A DNA stretch of 43,771 nucleotides from Pseudorhodoplanes sp. (GTDB taxonomy: Bacteria; Pseudomonadota; Alphaproteobacteria; Rhizobiales; Xanthobacteraceae), in assembly GCA_022843165.1 (NCBI GenBank), contig JALHOD010000026.1:1-43771 (forward strand), read 5' to 3'. Positions 8,823 through 16,982 of this stretch are shown here, in pieces. Below the pieces are notes generated by a model. It saw nothing but the letters and a program-made list of their open reading frames with translations. It had not been told where the DNA came from and did no database searches. The translations under genes were made by a program, and so were the position numbers. How positions within the stretch are numbered: the first letter of the stretch is position 1; the number at the start of each line of letters is the position of its first letter.

Positions 8823-10207
8823 GGCGTCTTCGCTCCGCCGAAGACGAAGAGATGGTAGCCGAGCCGCGTCTTCGCCGCGACAAAGATCAGGAGCGATTCG
8901 ACGATGAACGCCGCGCTGGTCGAGATCGCCGCGCCCATTCCGCCGAAGGCCGGGATCAGCAGCAGGCCGACGCCGAGATTGACGGCGAATGCCGCCGCCA
9001 CGATCGCAGCGCAGATTTTCTGTTCGCCCAGCATGTTGAGAAAGCGCTCGCCGGGACCGATGGCGGCGCGCGCCAGAAACCCGATCGCGAGAACGAACAT
9101 CAGGCTGTAGCCCTGCACATATTGTTCGCCGAACAGCCGCAGCAGCGGCCAGCCGCAGGCGAGAATGACGATGGTGGCGGCGAGCGAGGGCCAGAAGGTC
9201 CAGCGAATGGAATCGGCGAGGAACGCGGCGAGGCGCGGGCGGTCGCCGGCGGCGAAATATTCGGCGAATTTGTGGGACGAGGCCGCGACCACCGCGAAAT
9301 AGACGAAGGCGACCAGCGCCAGCGTCTTGGCGGCGGCGTAATAGACCGCGATTTCCTCCGGCGAACGGAAATGCTTGAGCATCAGCACGTCGACATACAT
9401 CAGCAGCAGATAGAGGCCGTCGACCATGAACATCGGCAGCGAGATCGCCACCCAGCGGCCGACTTCATAGACCTTGCTGCCTTTGCCGATGGCGGCGGCC
9501 AGCTTGCGGTTGAGAAAGACCATCTGGCCGAGCGCCGTGATCCAGATCGAGATCGCGGCGGCGGCGATGCCGGTCGTGGCGTCGGTCTGGTAGCCGAGCA
9601 GGTAGGCGCCGCCTAGCAGCGCCAGCAACAGCATCTGCCGGATCAGATAGGGCGGGACGAGCGCGAGATTGACCCAGTTATAGGAGCGCGCGATGCCGTC
9701 CTGCACATGCAGGATGCCGTACATCGGCAGGATGAGACAGGCGATGGTGAGCGGAACGATGGTGTAATCGTCGAGCCAGGGCGCCAGCAGGCGCACGGCC
9801 ACGAGTCCGATCAGCGACAGCACGACGGCAATGCCGAAGGCGAGCCAGCGGCTGCCGGAGAGGAAGCCGCGCAATTGCGCGGTCGCGCCATTGCCGGCGT
9901 AATTCGGGATGAAGCGCTGCGCCGACGAGGCAAGGCCGAGATCGACCGCGCCGCCCAGCACCATCACCCAGGTCCAGACATAGACGTAGATGCCGAATTC
10001 GAAACTGCCCATCCAGCGCGCCAGCGCGATCTGCGTGAGATAGGCGAGCGCGGCGCTGACGATGCGGATCAGGAACGCCGTGCCGGCGGCGCGGCGGGCG
10101 AGCGAGCGGTCGTCCATGCCGGTGCGCCAGCTTTTGACGCGCGCCGACAGCCCGGCGAGCGACATACGCGCCGGCACGCCTTCCGGATGGTGTCCGGTCA
10201 GTGCCAC
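8819..10207 (-). CDS. Wzx/MATE-like polysaccharide flippase
   Basis: A 462-residue integral membrane protein with about twelve to fourteen hydrophobic segments. The pattern ALARWMGSFEFGIYVYVWTW near residues 62-82 is typical of the oligosaccharide flippase (MOP/Wzx) superfamily, as are the GGAVDLGLASSAQRFIPNY block and the paired C-terminal helices. It would move lipid-linked glycan across the inner membrane. It heads a two-gene operon with the acyltransferase (4-base overlap). No glycosyltransferase or polymerase lies within the window on either side, so the pathway it serves is encoded elsewhere. The first 30 residues are basic and poorly conserved-looking; an internal ATG (MDDRSLARR, residue 31) is an alternative start. 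Confidence 0.88.
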   Translation of the reverse strand: MALTGHHPEGVPARMSLAGLSARVKSWRTGMDDRSLARRAAGTAFLIRIVSAALAYLTQIALARWMGSFEFGIYVYVWTWVMVLGGAVDLGLASSAQRFIPNYAGNGATAQLRGFLSGSRWLAFGIAVVLSLIGLVAVRLLAPWLDDYTIVPLTIACLILPMYGILHVQDGIARSYNWVNLALVPPYLIRQMLLLALLGGAYLLGYQTDATTGIAAAAISIWITALGQMVFLNRKLAAAIGKGSKVYEVGRWVAISLPMFMVDGLYLLLMYVDVLMLKHFRSPEEIAVYYAAAKTLALVAFVYFAVVAASSHKFAEYFAAGDRPRLAAFLADSIRWTFWPSLAATIVILACGWPLLRLFGEQYVQGYSLMFVLAIGFLARAAIGPGERFLNMLGEQKICAAIVAAAFAVNLGVGLLLIPAFGGMGAAISTSAAFIVESLLIFVAAKTRLGYHLFVFGGAKTP

Positions 10208-10352
10208 TCAAAGCCTCCGCCTGCGCGCCCTCTGTTCTTTTGATGGGTGCGGTTCCCTGCAGGTTCAGACCTATCAAGGCGGACTTAAGATTCAGTTCTG
10301 AGAACCGGTTAACGATTCCTAAGCCATTGATTTTGCTGCGCGGATTGCGGGC

Positions 10353-11852
10353 TTAGTCTTCGGGCGCGCGCAGGGCTGTCAGGCCCTTCAGGATGAAGGG
10401 GGCGATCAGCGCCATCAGCGAGACTGCGAGCAGCGTCGCCGAGATCGGGCTTTGCAGCAGCACCATCGGGTCCCCGAGGCTGATCGACAGCGCGCGGCGC
10501 AACTGGGCTTCCGCCAGCGGCCCGAGGATCAGCCCGATCACCACGGGCGCGATGGGATAATCGTAACGCCGCATCAGAAAGCCCATGATGCCGAAGACCG
10601 TCAGCATGATCAGTTCGACGATCGACGGCTTGGCGGCCAGCGTTCCCATCACCGCGAAGGCGAGAATGCCGGCATAGAGCCAGGGCTGCGGGATCGAGAG
10701 CAGCCGCACCCATAATCCGACCAGCGGCAGGTTGAGCACCAGCAGCATCGCATTGGCGATGAACAGGCTGGCGATCAGGCCCCAGACCAGATCGGGCTTT
10801 TCGGCGAAGAGCAGCGGACCCGGATTCAATCCGTATTGCTGGAAGCCGGCCAGCATCATCGCCGCCGTCGCCGAGGTCGGCAGCCCGAGCGTCAGCAGCG
10901 GCACCAGCGTGCCGGCGGCGGAGGCATTGTTGGCGGCTTCCGGACCCGCAACACCTTCGATCGCGCCCTTGCCGAATTCTTCGGGATATTTTGTCAGGCG
11001 CTTTTCGGTCGAATAGGAGAGAAAGGTCGGGATCTCCGCGCCGCCCGCCGGGAGTGCGCCGATCGGAAATCCGAAGGCGGTGCCGCGCAGCCACGGCTTC
11101 CACGAGCGCTTCCAGTCCTCTTTCGTCATCCACAGCGAGCCGCGCACGGCCTCGATGGTTTCCGCAAACTGCTTGTGGCGCGAGGCGACGTAGAGCGCTT
11201 CGCCGACCGCGAACAACCCGACCGCGAGCGTGGTGACTTCGACGCCGTCGAGCAATTCGGGAATGCCGAAGGACAGCCGCGCCTGGCCGGTGAGCTTGTC
11301 GATGCCGACAAGCCCGAGCGTCAGCCCGATGAACAGGCTGGTGAGGCCGCGCATCGGCGAATTGCCGAAGGTCGCCGATACGGTCACGAAGGCGAGGCAC
11401 ATCAGCGCAAAATAGTCTTCCGGCCCGAAGCGGAGCGCGATCTCGACCAGCCACGGCGCGAGGAACGCAATGCCGAGCGTCGCGATGCCGCCGGCGACGA
11501 AGGAGCCGATCGCCGCCGTCGCCAGCGCCGGCCCGCCGCGGCCGGCCTTTGCCATCCTGTTGCCTTCGAGCGCGGTCGCCATCGAGGCGCTTTCGCCCGG
11601 CGTGTTGATCAGGATCGCGGTGGTGGAGCCGCCATACATGCCGCCGTAATAGATGCCGGCGAACATGATCAGCGATCCCGCGGGATCGAGCTTGTAGGTG
11701 ACCGGCAGCAGCAGTGCGACGGTGAGCGCGGGTCCGATGCCGGGCAAAACGCCGACGGCGGTGCCGAGCAGCACACCGATCACCGCAAACAGCAGGTTCA
11801 TCGGCTGCATCGCAACCGTCATGCCCTGGGCGAGCGCTGTGAAGGCCTCCAT
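10353..11852 (-). CDS. tctA: TctA: large permease subunit of tripartite tricarboxylate transporter
   Basis: A 499-residue membrane protein with about twelve transmembrane segments. The TctA signature [23 protein letters not shown] lies at residues 22-44, followed by the [19 protein letters not shown] motif (about 70-88). A matching repeat near [20 protein letters not shown] (about 250-270) reflects the internal duplication of the family. TctA carries the substrate (citrate or another carboxylate) across the inner membrane using an ion gradient. It ends the tctC-tctB-tctA order, 8 bases after tctB. An inverted repeat (10319-10325 with 10350-10356) brackets the stop codon, but its loop is too long for a confident terminator. 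Confidence 0.95.
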   Translation of the reverse strand: MEAFTALAQGMTVAMQPMNLLFAVIGVLLGTAVGVLPGIGPALTVALLLPVTYKLDPAGSLIMFAGIYYGGMYGGSTTAILINTPGESASMATALEGNRMAKAGRGGPALATAAIGSFVAGGIATLGIAFLAPWLVEIALRFGPEDYFALMCLAFVTVSATFGNSPMRGLTSLFIGLTLGLVGIDKLTGQARLSFGIPELLDGVEVTTLAVGLFAVGEALYVASRHKQFAETIEAVRGSLWMTKEDWKRSWKPWLRGTAFGFPIGALPAGGAEIPTFLSYSTEKRLTKYPEEFGKGAIEGVAGPEAANNASAAGTLVPLLTLGLPTSATAAMMLAGFQQYGLNPGPLLFAEKPDLVWGLIASLFIANAMLLVLNLPLVGLWVRLLSIPQPWLYAGILAFAVMGTLAAKPSIVELIMLTVFGIMGFLMRRYDYPIAPVVIGLILGPLAEAQLRRALSISLGDPMVLLQSPISATLLAVSLMALIAPFILKGLTALRAPED

Positions 11853-11860
11853 GGGTCAGC

Positions 11861-12337
11861 TCACAACAGCCGTTCGAGCGGGCCGGCGGGAAGGCCGAGG
11901 GTCAGCAGCTTGACGAAGACGAGATAGATGACGGCGCCCAGCGCGAATCCGATCGCGAGATCGGCGAGAAAGGCGCGGCGGCCGAAGGCGGCGGAGGTAC
12001 AGGCGAACAGGATGGCGGTGGCGGCAATGAACCCGCCGCCGGCGGCGATCAGCGCCATCAGCGCCACGAGTCCGCCCAGGATCAGCAGCAGCGCGGTCGG
12101 GTCGGCGTGCTCGCGGGCCGGAAAATCGCGCCGCAGCGCTATCGCGACATTGCCGGCTGCGAGCAGCAGCAATCCCGTCGCGATCACATTCGGCACGGTC
12201 TTGGGGCCGAGGCCGTAGGTGGATGAAATGGTGAGCTGTGAGGTGTCCCAGAAAATGATCGCCGCCGCGACCAGCAGCAAGACCGCCACAACGAGCCCGA
12301 CAGGGTCGGCACGCCGCAGCGTGGCCAGAATGCTCAC
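11861..12337 (-). CDS. tctB: TctB: small membrane subunit of tripartite tricarboxylate transporter
   Basis: A 158-residue protein with four predicted membrane helices (about 14-32, 48-66, 82-112, 126-150), the size and shape of TctB. The helix I/II link has the DTSQLTISSTYGLGPKTVPNV pattern common in TctB proteins. Its start overlaps the stop of tctC by 4 bases, and tctA follows after 8 bases, so all three subunits are made together. TctB is needed for transport but its exact role is not settled. Confidence 0.92.
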   Translation of the reverse strand: MSILATLRRADPVGLVVAVLLLVAAAIIFWDTSQLTISSTYGLGPKTVPNVIATGLLLLAAGNVAIALRRDFPAREHADPTALLLILGGLVALMALIAAGGGFIAATAILFACTSAAFGRRAFLADLAIGFALGAVIYLVFVKLLTLGLPAGPLERLL

Positions 12338-13290
12338 GGCTTCACGAGGCCGACGGATTTCAGAACGCCGGTCACGCGTGTCTGCTCCTGTTTCAGAAAT
12401 TCCGTGAAGGCGTCGCCGCCGAGAAAGGCGTTGTCCCAGCCCTTCTGTTTCAGGATCTCCTTCCAGGCGTCCGTCGCCACCATCTTGCCGACGAGATCGA
12501 CCAGCGCCTGCTTCTGCTCGGCGGAAATTCCGGGTGGCGCCATCACCGAGCGCCAGTTGGCGATGACCAGATCGATGCCCTGTTCCCTGAAGGTCGGAGC
12601 GTCGATGCCCGGCACGCGCTGCGCCGCCGTCACGCCGATCAGCCGCATCTTGCCGGACTTGATCTGGCCTTCATATTCGCCGTAGCCGGAAATGCCGGCG
12701 GTGACCTTGCCGCCGAGAATGGCGGCGAGCGATTCACCGCCGCCGGAAAACGGAATGTAATTGATTTTGGTCGCATCGGCGCCGACCGCCTGCGCGAACA
12801 GCGCGGCGGTGATGTGGTCGACGCCGCCGGCGGAACCGCCGGCCCAGGTCACTTTCGCCGGATCGGCCTTCGCCGCCGCCGCGAGATCCTGCGCCGTCTT
12901 GATCGGCGACCCGGCCGGCACGACGATGACTTCCACTTCCTCGGTCAGCCGCGCGATCGGTGTCGCCTGGCTGAGGCTGACGGCGGACTTGTTGGTGAGC
13001 AGAGCGCCGACCATGACGAAGCCGTTGACCATCAGCTGATTGGGATCGCCCTTGGCGCTGTTGATGAGCTGGGCGAGACCGACGCTGCCGCCGGCGCCGG
13101 TCACGTTCGTCACCTGCACGCTGCGCGCGAGCTTGGAAGATGTGAGCGCCTGCTGCATGGCGCGCGCGGTCTGGTCCCAGCCGCCGCCGGGACCGGCCGG
13201 CGCCATGATCTTCAGGTCCGTCTGGGCGGAGGCCGGCGTCGCCGTCAGGGCGGCGGCAAGTGCCGCGGCAGCGGCGGTGAGCTTCAACAT
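12334..13290 (-). CDS. tctC: TctC/BugT-family periplasmic solute-binding protein
   Basis: A 318-residue periplasmic binding protein for the TctAB permease. The signal peptide (1-22, ending ASAQ) is followed by DLKIMAPAGPGGGWDQTARAMQQAL, the conserved PGGGxD loop that binds a substrate carboxylate. NVTGAGGSVGLAQL and WAGGSAGGVDHITAALFAQAVG are further family motifs. A longer reading from 13518 is spurious: the ATG at 13290 has GGGAGG five bases upstream and starts directly with the signal peptide. The ligand is probably a di- or tricarboxylate but cannot be fixed; TctC proteins are strongly duplicated in this bacterial group. Upstream on the same strand lie the DUF924 and acyl-CoA synthetase genes, with 103 bases between DUF924 and tctC. 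Confidence 0.94.
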   Translation of the reverse strand: MLKLTAAAAALAAALTATPASAQTDLKIMAPAGPGGGWDQTARAMQQALTSSKLARSVQVTNVTGAGGSVGLAQLINSAKGDPNQLMVNGFVMVGALLTNKSAVSLSQATPIARLTEEVEVIVVPAGSPIKTAQDLAAAAKADPAKVTWAGGSAGGVDHITAALFAQAVGADATKINYIPFSGGGESLAAILGGKVTAGISGYGEYEGQIKSGKMRLIGVTAAQRVPGIDAPTFREQGIDLVIANWRSVMAPPGISAEQKQALVDLVGKMVATDAWKEILKQKGWDNAFLGGDAFTEFLKQEQTRVTGVLKSVGLVKP

Positions 13291-13393
13291 GGAGCCTCCC
13301 AAGCAATTGAAACAACTTGAATTCCCGGCAACCCTGCGGCGGTTGGTCGCAGAGACGCTAGGGCATTGGTCGCAATGCGTCCAGAGCGTCGGG

Positions 13394-13942
13394 TTAGCCG
13401 CTAAATCCGCCGCTGTCGAGAAAGGCCCGCTCCTCAGGCGTGGAGTCGCGGCCAAGCACGGCGTTGCGATGCGGGAAGCGGCCGAAGCGCCGGATGATGT
13501 CGGCGTGGATCTCGGCATATTTCAATCCGTCCGCATTGCCGAGTTCGCGATAGAGTGCGAGGCAACGCTCCTGATCGGCCAGCTCTTCCGAATGCATGAA
13601 GGGCAGATACAAGAACGAGCGCATCTCGGCGTCGACCGCGCGATCAAACCCGCGCTCCAGCGCGCGGGCGGCAATGGCGCGCGCCATCGGGTCAGCCGCG
13701 AAGGTCCGGGCGTCGCCGCGGAACATGTTGCGCGGGAACTGGTCGAGAACGAGGAGCAGCGCGAGCGTGCCGTGTGCATTGTCTTCCCACGCACCGAGCT
13801 GCCCCGCCGCCGCCGCTTCATAGGCCGGCAGAAAACGCGCCCTGATCTCCGCGTCGAGGCTGTCGCTCTTGCTAAACCATTGGTCCGGTCCGGCCTCGCG
13901 CCAGAACGTCACGATGGCGTCGGGTGTTGCGACATCGCTCAC
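13394..13942 (-). CDS. DUF924 family protein
   Basis: A 182-residue soluble, mainly helical protein of the DUF924 family. Marks are the opening TFWREAGPDQWFSKSDSLDAEIRARF, the central LALLLVLDQFPRNMFRGDARTFAADPMAR (the strongest family signature), FLYLPFMHSEELADQERC, and HADIIRRFGRFPHRNAVLGR near the end. The fold is tetratricopeptide-like; the function is unknown. It starts 14 bases after the acyl-CoA synthetase stop on the same strand, so the two are probably cotranscribed. Confidence 0.93.
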   Translation of the reverse strand: MSDVATPDAIVTFWREAGPDQWFSKSDSLDAEIRARFLPAYEAAAAGQLGAWEDNAHGTLALLLVLDQFPRNMFRGDARTFAADPMARAIAARALERGFDRAVDAEMRSFLYLPFMHSEELADQERCLALYRELGNADGLKYAEIHADIIRRFGRFPHRNAVLGRDSTPEERAFLDSGGFSG

Positions 13943-13956
13943 AGGGCTGCCCTTGG

Positions 13957-15759
13957 TCAGATGCGGATCTGTCCGGACTCGATACGCTCATGCAGCGCCG
14001 TGTCGAGCGGACGGAAACAGCCCGCCCTCAGATCGTTCAAATAAAGCGGATCCTGGGTCTGCGAGGGGTCGAAGCCCTGCTTCACCAGATCGACCTTCTT
14101 CTGCTTGAAGGTGGTGGTCATGTCGATGTTCTTGCGGATGCGCAGGAATAGCGGACGGGCATAATCCGGCAGCGCGGTCTGAAGATGATGATGCAGCTTG
14201 CCGAGATCGCACTCGCTCTCGCAGACGATCGCTGCCATGCCGGCGCGGCCCTCATGGCCGGGAACGTGGACGCCATAGATGTTGGTGTCGGTGATTCCAG
14301 CGAACGCGTTGACGGCCTCCGCGACTTCTGTGGTCGAGACATTTTCGCCCTTCCAGCGGAACGTATCGCCGATGCGGTCGACGAAATAGAAGTAACCATT
14401 CTTGTCCTTGCGCATCAAGTCGCCGGTGCGAAACCAGGCGTCGCCCTTTTTAAAGACGTCGCGCAGGATCTTCTTTTCGCTTTCCTCGCTGCGGGCATAG
14501 CCCTCGAACCGGCCGCTCGGCTTTTCCGGATCGTTGACGATCTTGCCGATCGCTTCGCCAATCTCGTCCGGCGCGCAGACCATGCAGAAACCCTTCTCGT
14601 TGCGGATCGGTTGCTCCTTTTCCACGTCGAAACGCACCAGGGCGGTGGGGAAACGGCTTTCAATGAACCAGGGCAGGCGGCCGATGGCGCCGGACTTGCC
14701 CTCGAAATTGAACATCATCACGTTGCCCTCGGTCGCCGCGTAGAATTCGAGGATCAGCGGAATGCGAAAGCGCCGCTTGAAGTCCTCCCAGATGTCCGGG
14801 CGCAGGCCGTTGCCACAGGCGATGCGAAGGCGGTGCTTGGTTTCATTGGGATTGGGCGGCGAATTGATCAGGTAGCGGCACAATTCGCCGATATATTGCA
14901 TCATCGTGCAGTCGTTCCGCACGATGTCGTCCCAGAACTCGCGCGCCGAGAATTTCTCGCGGATCACTACCGAGCCGCCATTCACCAGCAATGAGCCGAT
15001 CGCGCAGAGCCCGCCGACGGTGTGATACATCGGCAAGCAGTTATACATCCGATCGGACGAAGCCGTATTCATCACGCCGGCAAAGCCGTAGCTCGCCAGC
15101 ATGACACGATAGTGATTGACATTGGCGGCCTTTGGCAGGCCGGTCGTGCCGGAGGTGTAAATATAAAGTGCGTGATCCTCGATCGTGACCGGCCGGCGCT
15201 CGGACGGCGTGAGCGCGTGACCCGGAAGCGTTTCGATGTCGCGGTCGATGCGCGGATGGTCTTCGCCCGTCTCGCCATGCAGCCAGACCTTTGGTGCGCT
15301 CTTCAGCAAGGGCTGCACCGCCTTGAAGATGTCGAACAGTTCGGCCGCCACGATAATGTGCTTGGCGCCGACCACGTCGATGCAATGGATGAGCGAGGGG
15401 CCGACCAGATTGGTATTGAGCAGCGCCGTCACCCCGCCGGTGCGCGTGACGCCGAGCCAAATCGCTGCATATTCCGGCCGGTTTGGCATCAGCAGGCAGA
15501 TGGCGTCGTCCTTCCGAATGCCCTCGCGCAGCGCCCAGCGCGAATAGCGGTTGGAACGCTCGAACAGGCCGCGGTAGCTGAAATTCTCGCGGCTGGACAA
15601 CAGGGCGGGCGCGTCGCCGTGGCGCGCGGCAAGCTCTTCCATCACATTCGGAAAGATGCGGGAAGGGTTTTTCGCGATATGGGTCGTCATCCGCAGGGAG
15701 CGCAGGGCGCCGCGGATGAAGACAAAGTCGCCCATCAACTGGCTGAAAAAGCCCATCAC
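13957..15759 (-). CDS. FATP-type long/very-long-chain acyl-CoA synthetase
   Basis: A 600-residue AMP-forming acyl-CoA synthetase of the fatty-acid-transport-protein (SLC27) branch. The ATP motif YTSGTTGLPKAANVNH starts near residue 201. YNCLPMYHTVGG, FYAATEGNVMMFNFEGKSGAIGRLP (FATP signature), DAWFRTGDLMRKDKNGYFYFVDRIGDTFRWKGENVSTTEV and the C-terminal lysine region MTTTFKQKKVDLVKQGFDPS are all present. It would activate long or very long fatty acids, perhaps coupled to uptake, at the inner membrane. The hydrophobic N-terminal stretch may help anchor it. It is first of a minus-strand run with DUF924 (14-base gap). It differs clearly from the synthetase at 6062, so the window encodes two separate fatty-acid activation branches. 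Confidence 0.92.
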   Translation of the reverse strand: MMGFFSQLMGDFVFIRGALRSLRMTTHIAKNPSRIFPNVMEELAARHGDAPALLSSRENFSYRGLFERSNRYSRWALREGIRKDDAICLLMPNRPEYAAIWLGVTRTGGVTALLNTNLVGPSLIHCIDVVGAKHIIVAAELFDIFKAVQPLLKSAPKVWLHGETGEDHPRIDRDIETLPGHALTPSERRPVTIEDHALYIYTSGTTGLPKAANVNHYRVMLASYGFAGVMNTASSDRMYNCLPMYHTVGGLCAIGSLLVNGGSVVIREKFSAREFWDDIVRNDCTMMQYIGELCRYLINSPPNPNETKHRLRIACGNGLRPDIWEDFKRRFRIPLILEFYAATEGNVMMFNFEGKSGAIGRLPWFIESRFPTALVRFDVEKEQPIRNEKGFCMVCAPDEIGEAIGKIVNDPEKPSGRFEGYARSEESEKKILRDVFKKGDAWFRTGDLMRKDKNGYFYFVDRIGDTFRWKGENVSTTEVAEAVNAFAGITDTNIYGVHVPGHEGRAGMAAIVCESECDLGKLHHHLQTALPDYARPLFLRIRKNIDMTTTFKQKKVDLVKQGFDPSQTQDPLYLNDLRAGCFRPLDTALHERIESGQIRI

Positions 15760-15824
15760 CGGCCCCGGAAAGACAGCCCTACCATTAAAGAGTCGCGCCC
15801 CGCTCGCAAGGGGCGAGACGTGCC

Positions 15825-16982
15825 TTAGCGGTCGATGCCGCCGAAGGGAACGAGCGGGTTGTCGGCAAGCGCCGCGCGGTCCGGCTGATCGACATTCAGC
15901 CGGCCGAGAAAGGCATCGAACAGTTCGCGGATCACGCGCGGCTCAATGTCGCGGACGATGAACACCATGCGTGTGCGGCGGTCGGCGTCCGGCCAGGCGG
16001 CAAGCTGGGCGGTCGGGTGAAAGACATGCTGCACGCCGTGAATGACGATGGGCTGGTCCGGAGTCTCGGCGATGTTGACCACACCCTTCACCCGCAACAG
16101 GCCGGGTCCATGGACCGATTTCAGCAGTTCCAGGAACAGGTCGAAGGTCGCCGCCGCGATCGGGTCCTCGCTCGCCAGCGTGAAGGCCCGCACCCGGTCG
16201 TCATGGCGGTTCACGTCGTGATGATGATGGCCGTGGTCATGTCCGTGGTGATGCCGCGCCTCGGCTTCGGCATAGGCCTCGTCCGCCAGCCAGCGGCCGA
16301 CATCGGGAATCTTCCGGGCCGGATCGTAGAGCCCGCAATCGAGCAGGCGGGCGGGCACCGCCTCGCCGGTTGCGGCGTCGAGCACGGGCGCGGCCGGATT
16401 GAGCGCATGCAAGCGCGCGAGCAGGCGGTCGCGGTTCTGCTGCCGCGCGGGATTGTCGATAAGGTCGGTCTTGGTGAGCACGATGCGGTCGGCGACCGCG
16501 GCCTGCTTCACCGCCTCGGAATGCTCGTCCAGCGTGGACAGGCCGTTCACGGCGTCCACCAATGTGACGACGCCGTCGAGGCGAAACCGCAAAACCAGAT
16601 AGGGATGCGACATCAGCGTCTGCAGCAGTGGTGCGGGATCGGCGAGGCCAGTGGTCTCCAGCACCACGCGATTAAAGGTGACGCGGCCGTTGTCGAGATC
16701 GCGCAGCAGTTTCTCGAGCGCGGTGACCAGATCACCGCGCAGGGTGCAGCATAGGCAGCCGCTCGACAGCACAACCATGTTGTCGTCGATCTTCTCGACC
16801 AGCAGATGGTCAAGCGGGATCTCGCCGAATTCATTGATGATGACGGCGGTGTCCTTGAGCCCGGGATCGCCGAGGAGCTTGTTGAGCAGGGTCGTCTTGC
16901 CGGCGCCGAGAAAGCCGGTCAGCAATGTCAGCGGGATCGGCGCGACCGGGCCGCGCGGACGCGGTTGTGGCGGCGCGGTCAC
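15825..16982 (-). CDS. COG0523 (CobW/YjiA-like) GTP-dependent metallochaperone
   Basis: A 385-residue G3E GTPase. The P-loop GFLGAGKTT lies at 23-31, the metal-binding CLCC motif at 76-79, the switch ETTGLADP at 109-116, and the base motif TKTD at 170-173. A histidine cluster at 244-255 (HHHGHDHGHHHH) suggests zinc binding. The CobW C-terminal domain follows (RVKGVVNIAETPDQPIVIHGVQHVFHP). Family members deliver zinc, cobalt or other metals to client proteins. No cobalamin synthesis gene is near, so the symbol cobW is not justified; zinc allocation is the better guess. The start overlaps the end of the D,D-carboxypeptidase gene by 4 bases, so the two are translationally coupled. Confidence 0.93.
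   Translation of the reverse strand: MTAPPQPRPRGPVAPIPLTLLTGFLGAGKTTLLNKLLGDPGLKDTAVIINEFGEIPLDHLLVEKIDDNMVVLSSGCLCCTLRGDLVTALEKLLRDLDNGRVTFNRVVLETTGLADPAPLLQTLMSHPYLVLRFRLDGVVTLVDAVNGLSTLDEHSEAVKQAAVADRIVLTKTDLIDNPARQQNRDRLLARLHALNPAAPVLDAATGEAVPARLLDCGLYDPARKIPDVGRWLADEAYAEAEARHHHGHDHGHHHHDVNRHDDRVRAFTLASEDPIAAATFDLFLELLKSVHGPGLLRVKGVVNIAETPDQPIVIHGVQHVFHPTAQLAAWPDADRRTRMVFIVRDIEPRVIRELFDAFLGRLNVDQPDRAALADNPLVPFGGIDR

Noticed and set aside
10319-10356. Inverted repeat around the tctA stop codon as a terminator
   Set aside because: The arms are only 7 bp with a 24-base loop and no T-run, so a terminator call is not supported.
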